Numbered from the stretch's first letter, positions 8,551 to 17,108 are shown. The stretch: 42,252 nucleotides of DNA from CAZQQN01 sp964549595 (GCA_964549595.1 CAZJWK010000011.1:1-42252), one strand, 5' to 3'. Notes: generated from the letters alone by a model not told the origin. A program made the numbers and translations.

Positions 8551-9195
8551 TTAAGCCCAGGCTGAAGGGTTTAGTAAGCTACCCGGAATGGGTGTCCCGG
8601 AACCAGGAGCTGTATAGTATCTCCGGTTCCCCCCACTGTAAAAGCTTTGATCATGCCTCTGTTGAATGGCATAGTTATAATTTTCAAGGGCATCCAGGGG
8701 TATTTTTTTATTGACCTCATTTAGTTTTTTGGTCTTGAGGTTTTTGAGGGCCGCTTTATATTGGTCACCGGGTAATTTGAGGTTTAAAAAGGCTTCTCTG
8801 AATTCTTCCTTATTCGGTAATGGCCTCACTACGGTTTCTTCATATTTAAATGTATCGTATTGTAATGTTTGGATTCTGTTTAGCTTATTATTGGAAACAC
8901 TGGCAGGAACCACAAAGGAAGCCTTTTTGAAGCCCATAGAACCAAATAAAATGGTATCTTTAGGTTCTACCACCATTGAGAAAAAACCCTCCAGGTTGCT
9001 TATGGCGCCACGTGGTTCGTTTTTTATTTGAATATTGGCATAGGGGATTGGGGAAGCACTATCCGAAGTTATTAAAAATCCTGAAAATTGAATAAGTAAG
9101 GAGTCTGGAGGATTACTTTGGCCTTGAACCGACTGCGTAAAAAAAGCCAGGCAAAAAAACCATAAAACCTTACTAATGATGCTGTTCAATTTCAT
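8551..9195 (-). CDS. Secreted protein with carboxypeptidase-regulatory-like domain
   Basis: Residues 1-25 are a signal peptide ending at VQGQ. Residues about 34-115 form a carboxypeptidase D regulatory-like beta-sandwich: the PIPYANIQI strand followed by GAISNLEGFF is the usual signature, as in the N-termini of TonB-dependent receptors. The remainder is a Lys/Asn-rich helical segment, then a short Tyr/Gly/Pro tail (RRYYTAPGSGTP). No barrel follows, so it is a free-standing periplasmic or surface domain of unknown function. It is about 66% the length of comparable bacteroidotal proteins that I can recall. Confidence 0.75.
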   Translation of the reverse strand: MKLNSIISKVLWFFCLAFFTQSVQGQSNPPDSLLIQFSGFLITSDSASPIPYANIQIKNEPRGAISNLEGFFSMVVEPKDTILFGSMGFKKASFVVPASVSNNKLNRIQTLQYDTFKYEETVVRPLPNKEEFREAFLNLKLPGDQYKAALKNLKTKKLNEVNKKIPLDALENYNYAIQQRHDQSFYSGGNRRYYTAPGSGTPIPGSLLNPSAWA

Positions 9196-9241
9196 AAGGT
9201 TTTATTTTGCTTTCTTTAATGTTTGCTAAAAAAGGACTAAT

Positions 9242-9388
9242 CTATAAGGTTAATCTTGCTATTTCATCTAACGAAAGAGCCCATTTAGAGAATTCCAGCG
9301 TATAATTTTTTGATTTTTGCCTAAATCCCGGTAAAACCCATTGTTTGTTAAGATCCTTGCATGAGTAGTAAACGGCTCTGCAACAAGA
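9242..9388 (-). pseudogene. Possible gene remnant downstream of the chromate-type transporter
   Basis: Minus-strand frame with 48 sense codons from 9388 to a TAG at 9242-9244, without an ATG; it stays open upstream into the last codons of the transporter in another frame. The encoded residues (CKDLNKQWVLPGFRQKSK, then YTLEFSKWALSLDEIARLTL) have natural-looking composition. It may be a remnant of a lost gene or just an open frame by chance. I do not recognise it. Confidence 0.2.
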
Positions 9389-9390
9389 GA

Positions 9391-10560
9391 TTAGAAAATA
9401 ATCCCTAAAAATAAGAAGAAAAAGACGATGGCAGGAGAAGGGATTCGTGTGAACATTAAAACCAGAAAGGTAGTCGTTAAAATACCCAAATTAAAGAAAT
9501 CGATTCCAGCGGATCGTAATAAGATGTAGGCAGCAGCTGCTACCATTCCTGCTGCAACCGCGTTAATTCCTTCCAGGGATTTTTTAATAAAAGCATACCT
9601 TTTAAGTCCTTCCCAAATAGGCGCAACAAAAAATATCAGTAAGGTTCCCGGAAGAAAGATTCCAACCGTACCAATTATGCAACCAAGGATATGCCCGGAA
9701 ACGCCTAAATCCTTTAAGGACATGCCCCCCACATAGGTAGAAAAAGAAAACACCGGTCCGGGTAGTGCTTGCACAATCCCATACCCTGCTAAGAATTCCT
9801 GGGAAGTGAGATAATCTTTAAAGTTAACAAAATGTTCATACATCATGGGAATTAACACATGTCCCCCGCCAAATACAATGCTGCCGTAACGGTAAGTATT
9901 TTCAAACAACAGAATGGGGGTAGCCTTGGTTAAGGCGCCCAGGGTAATAGCAACCACAAGAATACCAAAAAATAAAGTCAAATATTTCCAGCGAATGTCC
10001 AAGGTTTTTCTTTCATCCGAAGCGGCTGGTGTACCAGTAAAATTGGTGATAAATCCCCCAATGAACAAGGCTACCGGGTAAATCCAGGGTGCCCTGATTA
10101 AAATGGTGATAGCGGTTGAAGCAATGATGATTAAGGTTTGTATCCTGGTTTTAATAATGGTCCGTGTAATTTGTATGGCTGCATATAAGACAAACCCAAT
10201 AGCCATTGGCTTTAAAAAACGGATGAAGTCATAAGATAATCCTTGTTCATCAATATAAGAAAAGAAAACAACAATCGTTGTCATGATTAGTACGGCAGGA
10301 AGCATCCATATCAATAAGGTTACAAAAGCAAGTAATTTTCCTCCTTTTTTAAGTCCGATGGCGGTGATGATTTGAGTCGAGGAAGGTCCCGGCAAGACCT
10401 GGCAAAGTGCTATTAACTCTAAAAGGTCATTTTCTTTGATATATTGTTTTTGGTTGACCAGTTTTTTCAATATCATTGCTAAGTGAGCCTGGGGTCCACC
10501 GAAAGCGGATACTGATATGAGAAAAATGTCTTTTAGGAACTCCAGGTGCCTAAGGAACAT
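9391..10560 (-). CDS. chrA: Chromate transporter family (CHR) protein ChrA
   Basis: The 389-residue inner-membrane protein is a two-domain CHR transporter. Each half carries the repeat signature: SAFGGPQAHLA (18-28) with PGPSSTQ (57-63) in the N-half, and FGGGHVLIP with QALPGPVFSFSTYVGG in the C-half. About 10-12 membrane helices are visible. Family members export chromate or similar oxyanions, driven by the proton gradient; substrate specificity cannot be read from sequence. Gene length is normal for the long-chain form. The ATG at 10560 shares its A with the stop codon of a small upstream frame (TAATG, see 10560-10712). Confidence 0.92.
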   Translation of the reverse strand: MFLRHLEFLKDIFLISVSAFGGPQAHLAMILKKLVNQKQYIKENDLLELIALCQVLPGPSSTQIITAIGLKKGGKLLAFVTLLIWMLPAVLIMTTIVVFFSYIDEQGLSYDFIRFLKPMAIGFVLYAAIQITRTIIKTRIQTLIIIASTAITILIRAPWIYPVALFIGGFITNFTGTPAASDERKTLDIRWKYLTLFFGILVVAITLGALTKATPILLFENTYRYGSIVFGGGHVLIPMMYEHFVNFKDYLTSQEFLAGYGIVQALPGPVFSFSTYVGGMSLKDLGVSGHILGCIIGTVGIFLPGTLLIFFVAPIWEGLKRYAFIKKSLEGINAVAAGMVAAAAYILLRSAGIDFFNLGILTTTFLVLMFTRIPSPAIVFFFLFLGIIF

Positions 10561-10712
10561 TAACCAATAGGTTTTATTTTGCCAAAGCGGGAAATTAAGT
10601 ATTTATTTGCATTGATGGGATTGTAAGAATCGCCGTTTTCATCATTTACTTTAAAAGCAATCGGTTTTATGCGTACAAAGATAATTTTGTTAGCCTTTTT
10701 GACCTTACCCAT
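10560..10712 (-). CDS. Possible 50-residue ORF coupled to chrA
   Basis: From an ATG at 10712 the minus strand encodes 50 residues, basic at the N-terminus (GKVKKANKII) and ending in ISRFGKIKPIG. Its stop overlaps the chrA start (TAATG), which is a classic coupling arrangement. Against it: the first 44 bp run antisense to the start of the lipoprotein gene at 10669, and the frame is short. I do not recognise the product. Confidence 0.22.
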   Translation of the reverse strand: MGKVKKANKIIFVRIKPIAFKVNDENGDSYNPINANKYLISRFGKIKPIG

Positions 10713-11235
10713 TTTGGTCTTCCAATGGGGTTGTAAACCTTATCAATCGGAGGAAAAATTAAGGAAAGTTGACTCCTTGATCACTAAGGTTAAAGAGGTG
10801 GAATCCGAGTTTAAAAAAATAAATATTAACACCTTAAAAGATCGTTACGATACCATTGAGCGAATCAAGAAATACCTGAAAAAAAACCTGAAAAAAAAAC
10901 CTAAAAATGACCTCGAGTCCCGCTTGGTCCGTTTTGAAGGGATATCCAATAATTACAGCAATTTCATTGAAAATTACGAATTAATAAGGTATGAAAATGA
11001 AAAGCATCTTAAACGGCTTAAATCCTTGAAAAAAGATGTCGTTGAAGAAAATATCCAACCCAAGCGGTATGATTCTATTTACAAAAGCGAGAAAAAAATT
11101 ATTCAGAATCATTTTAACCGGGCCAGTAAATTAATCCAATCGGTGACAAAAATTGAAAACAATTACCGCCGGAGTCACAAAAAACTTAAAGCCGTTTATA
11201 AACGGCTTAAAACTAAGGAAAGCAACCAAAATTAA
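10669..11235 (+). CDS. Small coiled-coil lipoprotein, unknown function
   Basis: Residues 1-21 are a type II signal peptide with a lipobox-like end (FQWGC), so Cys22 is probably lipidated. The mature 167 residues are almost entirely charged helix, Lys/Glu/Asn rich with heptad-like spacing, ending in a Lys/Arg tail; no enzymatic motif is visible. It would sit on the outer or inner membrane facing the periplasm. It reads away from chrA and is 74 bp upstream of frr, on the same strand. Function unknown. Confidence 0.72.
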   Translation: MRTKIILLAFLTLPILVFQWGCKPYQSEEKLRKVDSLITKVKEVESEFKKININTLKDRYDTIERIKKYLKKNLKKKPKNDLESRLVRFEGISNNYSNFIENYELIRYENEKHLKRLKSLKKDVVEENIQPKRYDSIYKSEKKIIQNHFNRASKLIQSVTKIENNYRRSHKKLKAVYKRLKTKESNQN

Positions 11236-11309
11236 GTGGAGCACATCCCTAAAAATGATAACCAGGGCTAAAATCATTTATTCGTTTATCAACCTAAAAT
11301 TAAAAAACT

Positions 11310-11873
11310 ATGGAAGCTGATTTAGATCAAATTTTGGAAGAAGCTTCGCAAGGTATGCAAAAGGCCTATGACCATCTTAGTGAGGAATTTACAAAAATAA
11401 GGGCCGGAAAAGCGACTCCCCGAATGTTGGATGGGATTTATGTGGATTATTATGGTTTCAACACTCCATTAAACCAATTAGCAACCATAAACACCCCGGA
11501 TGCAAGAACCATAACCATTCAACCCTGGGAAAAAAGCATGATAGAACCCATTGAAAAGGCTATTCAAAAAGCGAATCTCGGGCTTAATCCCCAGAATGAC
11601 GGGACCATTATCCGGATAAATATTCCCGCCTTAACTGAAGAAAGGAGGAAAGAATTGGTTAAATACCTTAAAAATGAAGGGGAATCGGCTAAAATATCCG
11701 TAAGAAACATCAGGCAGGAAGCAAAGGATAAGATCAAGAAATTACAGAAGGAAGGTTTATCAGAAGATGAAGCAAAAGCCCAGGAAGATGAATTACAAAA
11801 ATTAACGGATAAGCACATTGAATATGTTAATCAACTTGTGGAGCATAAAGAACAGGAAATCATGAGTCTTTAA
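11310..11873 (+). CDS. frr: Ribosome recycling factor
   Basis: Frr releases ribosomes from mRNA after termination together with EF-G. The 187-residue length equals the family norm (185-187). Hallmarks are FTKIRAGKATPRMLDGIYVDYYG (split as RAGKATP and VDYYG), LNQLATI, RTITIQPWEKS, GLNPQNDGTIIRI and LTEERRKELVK, with the C-terminal Lys/Glu-rich helix. Start at ATG 11310, preceded by an A-rich leader. In most bacteria pyrH lies directly upstream; here a lipoprotein gene does. A short hairpin (GCC-TTTT-GGC, 11930-11939) then a T-rich run lies 56 bp after the stop and could end transcription. Confidence 0.97.
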   Translation: MEADLDQILEEASQGMQKAYDHLSEEFTKIRAGKATPRMLDGIYVDYYGFNTPLNQLATINTPDARTITIQPWEKSMIEPIEKAIQKANLGLNPQNDGTIIRINIPALTEERRKELVKYLKNEGESAKISVRNIRQEAKDKIKKLQKEGLSEDEAKAQEDELQKLTDKHIEYVNQLVEHKEQEIMSL

Positions 11874-11999
11874 AGTTTTTGCCCAATCAAAGTAGTTTTA
11901 ACCAATTCCTTTTAAAATCAAAAAAATTGGCCTTTTGGCTTTCTTATGATGCTGGCTTATAAGCCTTTATAGAGGCTTTCAAAGGATTTTTAATATACT

Positions 12000-12020
12000 T
12001 TCAAAAGTTTTACTTTTGAA
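12000..12020. promoter_or_regulatory. Inverted repeat in front of the transketolase operon
   Basis: TTCAAAAGT-TTT-ACTTTTGAA: perfect 9-bp arms with a 3-bp centre, ending 21 bp before the TTG start of the transketolase N subunit. A second palindrome, GGCTTATAAGCC, lies at 11954-11965. Either could be an operator; as RNA, the 9-bp stem with its tight loop would sit just 5' of the ribosome binding site at 12033-12038 (AAGGGG). Confidence 0.5.
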
Positions 12021-12041
12021 TCAGAAAAAAACAAGGGGAAA

Positions 12042-12887
12042 TTGCCAGAATATCCAGACTTAAAGGAAATTATACCGCAAGTAAAGCGAGATATTTTGAG
12101 AATGGTTCACAATGCAAAGTCGGGTCATCCGGGCGGCTCTATGGGCTGTACTGAGTTTATGACTACTTTATTTTACCATTACCTGGAACATAAACCTGAT
12201 CATTTTACCATTGATGGGCGCAATGAAGATATTTTTATACTTTCCAATGGCCATATTTCTCCGGTTTTTTATAGTATTTTAGCAAGAAGGGGCTATTTTA
12301 ATTTGGATGAGCTCAATACTTTTCGCAAAATTAATTCAAGGCTTCAGGGACATCCAGCCACAGCAGAGGGCTTGCCGGGGGTAAGAATTGCTACAGGTTC
12401 CTTGGGGCAAGGACTAAGTGCTGCCATTGGGGCGGCTTTAACCAAAAAATTAAACAAGGAGGATAGACTGGTTTATTCTTTACATGGCGATGGAGAAATG
12501 CAAGAGGGCCAGAATTGGGAAGGATTTATGTTTGCTTCTCATCACAGGGTGGATAACCTGATCGCAACCATTGATTATAACAATGCCCAGATCGATGGCC
12601 CTATGGAGGACATCATGTCTTTGGGGGATTTAAAAGCCAAACTCAAAAGTTTTGGTTGGATCACTTTTGAGATGAATGGCAATGACCTGGATGAGGTTCA
12701 TCAAATCATTGAAAAAGCGCAGTCCTTAACCGGAAAAGGTCAGCCCATTGCCATTATTATGCATACTAAAATGGCTTATGGAGTGGATTTTATGGAAGGC
12801 GATTACCGGTGGCACGGTGTGCCTCCTTCTGATGAAGAATTGGAGAGCGCTCTGGAAAAACTTGAAGAAACTTTGGGGGATTATTAA
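12042..12887 (+). CDS. tktN: Transketolase, N-terminal (TPP-binding) subunit
   Basis: Together with the C-subunit this interconverts sugar phosphates in the non-oxidative pentose phosphate pathway. The 281-residue protein has HNAKSGHPGGSMG (23-35) and the thiamine diphosphate motif beginning GDGEMQEGQNWEG (149-161) and closing with IDYNN (177-181). The start is a TTG at 12042, supported by an AAGGGG run 4-9 bp upstream and by conserved sequence that begins before the first internal ATG. The partner domain is encoded 1.4 kb later, after an intervening vWA gene whose ATG is 9 bp past this stop. Split transketolases are common in bacteria; the interrupted layout is not typical. Confidence 0.95.
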   Translation: MPEYPDLKEIIPQVKRDILRMVHNAKSGHPGGSMGCTEFMTTLFYHYLEHKPDHFTIDGRNEDIFILSNGHISPVFYSILARRGYFNLDELNTFRKINSRLQGHPATAEGLPGVRIATGSLGQGLSAAIGAALTKKLNKEDRLVYSLHGDGEMQEGQNWEGFMFASHHRVDNLIATIDYNNAQIDGPMEDIMSLGDLKAKLKSFGWITFEMNGNDLDEVHQIIEKAQSLTGKGQPIAIIMHTKMAYGVDFMEGDYRWHGVPPSDEELESALEKLEETLGDY

Positions 12888-12896
12888 ACCTTTTTG

Positions 12897-14273
12897 ATGG
12901 GAAATTGGCTTAAAATAGCTCTTATTTTTTGCTTCGCAATTTTCTTTTTTAAGAATGCGGAACCCCAGCCTTATACCAAAACACGTATATTGTTTGTCCT
13001 TGATGGATCCTACAGCATGTACGGGAATTTAGATAAAAATAGTAAAATTTCCGTGGCTAAACAATTATTATCCCGAATGGTGGACAGCCTGAGTCAAGAA
13101 AAGCACGTAGAAATAGGGTTAAGGGCTTATGGGCACCAATCCAATAAATACAAACAAGATTGCAAGGATACGCGATTAGAGGTTGGGTTTAGACCTAAAA
13201 ATGAAGAAGCCATCGTTGAAGCGATAAAAGATATTGAACCCAAAGGGACTACCCCTATCGCCTATTCCTTAAAAGAAGCAGCCCAGGATTTTCCCGAGTC
13301 CAGAAGGGCTAAGAATGTGATCATTTTATTAACGGATGGTATCGAAGAATGCGATGGTGATCCTTGTGCTGTTTCTACTTCCTTGCAACAAAAAAACGTG
13401 ATCCTCAAACCATTTATCATTGGTGTGGGGATTTCAGAGAAATTTAAGGATGAGTTTGACTGTGTCGGTCGTTATTACAATGCTGGGAACCGGAAGGAAT
13501 TTCAGGAGGTATTATCGGTTGTAGTATCACAAGCCATTAATGCGACTACGACCCAGGTTAAGTTATTGGATATCCATGGTGAGGCTACTGAAACGGATGT
13601 TAACATGACATTTTTCGATACTAACCAGCATTTGATAAGGTATAATTACTACCATACAATGGATGAAAATGGTAAACCGGATACCCTGAACATTGATCCG
13701 GTTACTACCTACGATATCAAGGTTCACACCCAACCCCCTGTTTGGAAGAAAAATGTATCGATTGAACCCGGATCCCATAATGTGATTCCCATCAAGACAC
13801 CAAGGGGCAGGATAAGATTAAAAATGAGCGGGGAAAATTATTATGGGGAGTTTAAAACTTTGGTAAAAAAGGATAAAAAGGCAAGTTGCCAATTGGTGAA
13901 TGAACAACTAATGAATTCTCAGCATCGTTATATTGTAGGAAAATACGACTTGGAAGTTTTGACCAGGCCCAAATTAGAATTAGAAGATGTGAAAGTCAAC
14001 CAGGATAAAGAAACTTTGATCGAGATTCCCTCCCCGGGCAAAGTATATGTTAGTAAGTCACAGGACATGATAGGAAGTATTTACCATCAAAAGGGCAATG
14101 CTTTGAAATGGATTTGTAATATTTCATCAGATACTCGTAGAGAACTTATAGTTTTGCAGCCCGGAAAATACCGGATTGTTGCACGACCTGAAAATGCTAA
14201 TAAATCATACAAGACGACTGAAAAAAAGTTTGAAATCACCTCGGGTGGTTCCACGAAAATTTCAATAAACTAA
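12897..14273 (+). CDS. Exported von Willebrand factor A domain protein inside the transketolase cluster
   Basis: The 458-residue protein starts at ATG 12897 (a TTG directly before it is also in frame). Residues 1-22 are a signal peptide or membrane anchor. The vWA domain spans about 30-210 with a complete metal site: D36xS38xS40 (DGSYS), Thr118/119 (GTTPIA) and D147 (LTDG). Cys residues in DCKDT (88-92), ECDGDPC (151-157) and FDC suggest disulfides, fitting an extracytoplasmic site. Residues 215-458 are beta-rich repeats like those in secreted vWA/TadG-type or CaCC proteins, perhaps carbohydrate- or protein-binding. Gaps of 9 bp on both sides place it in one operon with both transketolase halves, although it must act in a different compartment. 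Role unknown. Confidence 0.85.
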   Translation: MGNWLKIALIFCFAIFFFKNAEPQPYTKTRILFVLDGSYSMYGNLDKNSKISVAKQLLSRMVDSLSQEKHVEIGLRAYGHQSNKYKQDCKDTRLEVGFRPKNEEAIVEAIKDIEPKGTTPIAYSLKEAAQDFPESRRAKNVIILLTDGIEECDGDPCAVSTSLQQKNVILKPFIIGVGISEKFKDEFDCVGRYYNAGNRKEFQEVLSVVVSQAINATTTQVKLLDIHGEATETDVNMTFFDTNQHLIRYNYYHTMDENGKPDTLNIDPVTTYDIKVHTQPPVWKKNVSIEPGSHNVIPIKTPRGRIRLKMSGENYYGEFKTLVKKDKKASCQLVNEQLMNSQHRYIVGKYDLEVLTRPKLELEDVKVNQDKETLIEIPSPGKVYVSKSQDMIGSIYHQKGNALKWICNISSDTRRELIVLQPGKYRIVARPENANKSYKTTEKKFEITSGGSTKISIN

Positions 14274-14282
14274 ATTGGATTA

Positions 14283-15248
14283 ATGGCTGAATATCCGGAG
14301 ATTAGTCAAAAAGCTACTCGAGAAGGTTTTGGAGAAGCACTTTATGAACTCGGTCATTACGATGAAAATGTGGTTGGTCTTTCGGCGGATTTAGCCGGAT
14401 CCGTAAAAATGACTAAATTCTCGAAGGCTTTTCCGGATCGTTTTTTTCAATGTGGGGTGGCCGAAGCTAATATGATGGGTGTTGCGGCCGGCCTTACTAT
14501 TGGTGGAAAAATTCCGTTTGCAGGCTCATTTGCTAATTTTGCCACAGGTCGGGTTTTTGATCAGGTTCGCCAGTCTATTGCTTATTCTTTCAAAAATGTG
14601 AAGATATGTGCTTCCCATGCGGGTCTGACGCTTGGTGAAGATGGGGCTTCTCACCAAATCCTTGAGGACATAGGCCTTATGCGAATGTTGCCCAATTTAA
14701 CGGTTATCAATCCTTGTGATTATAATCAGACTTACCAGGCAACGAAAGCTGTTTATGAGATGTATGGACCCGCTTATGTGCGTTTCGGGCGGCCTAAAAT
14801 GCCTAATTTTATTCCGGAAGATACCTATTTTGAGGTGGGGAAAGCCCTTCCCTTAAAAGAAGGTAATGATGTAACCATTTTTGCTACCGGTCATCTTGTA
14901 TGGGAAGCTTTAAAAGCTGAAGAGGCGTTAAGCGAAGAAGGAATCAATGCTCAGGTGGTTAATATTCATACCATTAAACCCATTGATGAAGAATACATTT
15001 TGGATGCGGTTAGCAAAACCCAATGTGTGGTTACGGCGGAGGAACACCAAAGAAATGGGGGTTTGGGAGATGCTATTGCACAGCTGCTATCCAGGAAGTT
15101 ACCTTCCATAGTAGAAATGGTTGCCGTAGAAGACCGTTTCGGCGAAAGCGGTAAACCTTACGCCTTATTAGAGAAATATGGTTTAAATGCTGATCAGATT
15201 CAGCATAAGGTTAGGCAGGTCCTGGAAAGAAAATATGCCAAAACCTGA
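14283..15248 (+). CDS. tktC: Transketolase, C-terminal (pyrimidine-binding) subunit
   Basis: The 321-residue protein carries the pyrimidine-binding and C-terminal domains of transketolase. Key points are the glutamate that activates TPP (E61 in CGVAEANMMG), FAGSFANFATGR (79-90), the SHAGLTLGEDGASHQ loop (111-125) and INPCD. The C-terminal domain has VVTAEEHQRNGGLGDAIA and DRFGESGKPYALLEKYG. It must pair with the subunit encoded at 12042-12887. It begins 9 bp after the vWA gene stop and ends 11 bp from the convergent stop of the next gene. Confidence 0.96.
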   Translation: MAEYPEISQKATREGFGEALYELGHYDENVVGLSADLAGSVKMTKFSKAFPDRFFQCGVAEANMMGVAAGLTIGGKIPFAGSFANFATGRVFDQVRQSIAYSFKNVKICASHAGLTLGEDGASHQILEDIGLMRMLPNLTVINPCDYNQTYQATKAVYEMYGPAYVRFGRPKMPNFIPEDTYFEVGKALPLKEGNDVTIFATGHLVWEALKAEEALSEEGINAQVVNIHTIKPIDEEYILDAVSKTQCVVTAEEHQRNGGLGDAIAQLLSRKLPSIVEMVAVEDRFGESGKPYALLEKYGLNADQIQHKVRQVLERKYAKT

Positions 15249-15259
15249 ATGACCCTTTT

Positions 15260-16186
15260 TTAATTTTCAGTAAGAAACCGGCGGTATATTAATTCCAGAA
15301 AACTCACTACTTGATTACTGCCATCTTTCCAGCCATACTGTTTTTTAATCGAATTTTCCAGATAATTTAAAGCATCTTCGTAGCTTTCTAAATTGTTTAA
15401 CTTATCAAGGGTTTTGAAAAAAGTTTCCTTATCCCCATTAAACAATTCCCGGATAAAGGCTGCCCTCTCATTGAGTCCTATCGCTGTTTTTAAATCACTT
15501 ATAGGCGTTAACTGGTATTTATCAGCCAAAGCCTTCCCTTGTTGTTTTTGCCTCAGCTGCTCATGAAGGGAGGTTTTTTCTCTCTGGAATTTTTCATAAA
15601 TGGCCTTTCTATGCGCTTCGTCATCCTCTTCGTTCAGGGAGTCGGTTCCCGAGTGATCGGATGCCTTAGTTTCTTGTTGATGGTTGGTAGAATCAGATCC
15701 TTCGTTAATAGATTCTTCTTCCGTTATATCTGATTCTAGTCCCTTTGCTTGAAGGTTTGAATTTTCACCGGAGGCTACTACCTCATTTTCTTCGCCTTCG
15801 CCAGCATGGTAATCTTCCGCTTTGGGCTTACCACTTTTCCCTGAACTTTCCGGTTGGCTTTCTTCATGCTTTTTTTCCTTAAGCTCATTATCCTGTAAGT
15901 TAGCATTGCTTCCGGTATTCACGTTAGTGTCAGACGATTCACTATCCGGTTTTTCAGAAGGTTTCACACTTTGTGGTGGCTTTTCGTGATCGGGTTTTTC
16001 TGAGTCAGAAGGTTGTTCAGTGGTTGGTTTTAGTTCATAACTCAACTCATAAAGTTCCCTGATCCTCATAAGAAAGGCATCAATGTCCAGTCGGGATTTT
16101 TTTTCTTGGTTATTAAGGCGCTCAAAAGCCTTATTCAGCTTTTTTATTTTTTCCTGAACGGCATTTAATTGGTTGTCTGAAGCCAT
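15260..16186 (-). CDS. Conserved bacteroidotal protein with acidic low-complexity linker
   Basis: Three parts are visible in the 308 residues. Residues 5-58 form a charged coiled coil. Residues about 58-190 are a low-complexity Ser/Glu/Asp/Lys/Pro linker with near-repeats of SEKPD and SGKSG type. Residues about 205-308 are a compact helical domain with the recognisable block PISDLKTAIGLNERAAFI, then ELFNGDK and SFLELIYRRF. I remember this C-terminal block from many uncharacterised bacteroidotal proteins of similar layout. No signal peptide or membrane segment, so cytosolic. Function unknown. Confidence 0.75.
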   Translation of the reverse strand: MASDNQLNAVQEKIKKLNKAFERLNNQEKKSRLDIDAFLMRIRELYELSYELKPTTEQPSDSEKPDHEKPPQSVKPSEKPDSESSDTNVNTGSNANLQDNELKEKKHEESQPESSGKSGKPKAEDYHAGEGEENEVVASGENSNLQAKGLESDITEEESINEGSDSTNHQQETKASDHSGTDSLNEEDDEAHRKAIYEKFQREKTSLHEQLRQKQQGKALADKYQLTPISDLKTAIGLNERAAFIRELFNGDKETFFKTLDKLNNLESYEDALNYLENSIKKQYGWKDGSNQVVSFLELIYRRFLTEN

Positions 16187-16490
16187 GCTTAATAGTAGTT
16201 TTATACCACAAAAAAAACAAACTTTTGACCAAAATGAATAGGTTTCCTTAACCGTTGAAGATTATTCCTGATTAGGGGGAAACAAGAAAATGGTTGAAAT
16301 TTTGAAAGGTTTGTGAAAGAAATTTTTAACAAATGCGGATATTTGAGCAAATAATGAACATCATTGAAATCTCTTTTATAAGAGGCTATAAAAAGAGTAA
16401 AAATATTGAAAAATAACCTGAAAATTCAGAACTTGCTTAAAAGGTTATTAACGTAGCCGATTGTTGATCAATCATTAAAACCTTCGGGCC
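16187..16490. other. 304-bp divergent spacer before tdk
   Basis: AT-rich spacer between the divergent genes at 15260-16186 and tdk. It contains a 20-codon frame from an ATG at 16353 that I consider chance, a weak hairpin TCTTTTATAAGA (16371-16382) and no convincing TAnnTTTG box; nothing else is seen. Confidence 0.5.
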
Positions 16491-17108
16491 ATGTTTATTG
16501 AACCTTCATACAGCAATATCGGAAGAAGGGGCTGGATAGAAGTCATTGCCGGTCCAATGTTTTCCGGCAAGACAGAAGAACTTATCAGGCGGATTAAGCG
16601 TGCTCAAATCGCCCGGCAACCGGTTGCATTGTTTAAATCGAACATCGACAAGCGTTACAGTGAAGAAGCCATTGTGTCACATGACCAAAATAATATTCGA
16701 TCCATTACGGTCAATCAATCAATGGAGATTTTTAATCACCTGGGTCAATCAAGGGTGATCGGTTTTGATGAGGCCCAGTTTTTTGATTCCGGTGTTATTA
16801 ATGTCAGCAAGCAATTAGCCCTTGATAATTACAGGGTGATCATTGCAGGCCTGGATATGGATTTCGAAGGCAATCCTTTTTTTCCTATGCCTGAATTATT
16901 GGCTGTGGCTGAATATATTACTAAGGTGCATGCCATTTGTGTACAGTGTAGGAACCTTGCCACGCATTCCTTTCGTAAAAAAGAGGAATCGGATAAGATC
17001 GTGGTGGGCTCACAGGAAACCTATGAACCCCGTTGCCGAAAATGCTTCAATGATGGAATGGCTGAGCGGAAACATTCGCAAAATGCTGATTTTAACCGGT
17101 TCGATTAA
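16491..17108 (+). CDS. tdk: Thymidine kinase (type II)
   Basis: This salvage enzyme phosphorylates thymidine with ATP. The P-loop GPMFSGKT is at 21-28, the catalytic base is E94 in FDEAQFF, and the lasso-domain zinc site has all four cysteines (C150, C153, C182, C185). The thymidine-binding segment SFRKKEESDKIVVGSQETYEPRC is present in order (about 160-182). Length (205) fits bacterial type II enzymes; the first 15 residues (SYSNIGRRGWIE) match bacteroidotal homologues I recall. ATG at 16491; the sigma-factor gene follows 53 bp later on the same strand. Confidence 0.96.
   Translation: MFIEPSYSNIGRRGWIEVIAGPMFSGKTEELIRRIKRAQIARQPVALFKSNIDKRYSEEAIVSHDQNNIRSITVNQSMEIFNHLGQSRVIGFDEAQFFDSGVINVSKQLALDNYRVIIAGLDMDFEGNPFFPMPELLAVAEYITKVHAICVQCRNLATHSFRKKEESDKIVVGSQETYEPRCRKCFNDGMAERKHSQNADFNRFD

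Noticed and set aside
16353..16415. 20-codon frame in the tdk spacer
   Set aside because: Too short and without promoter or conserved sequence.
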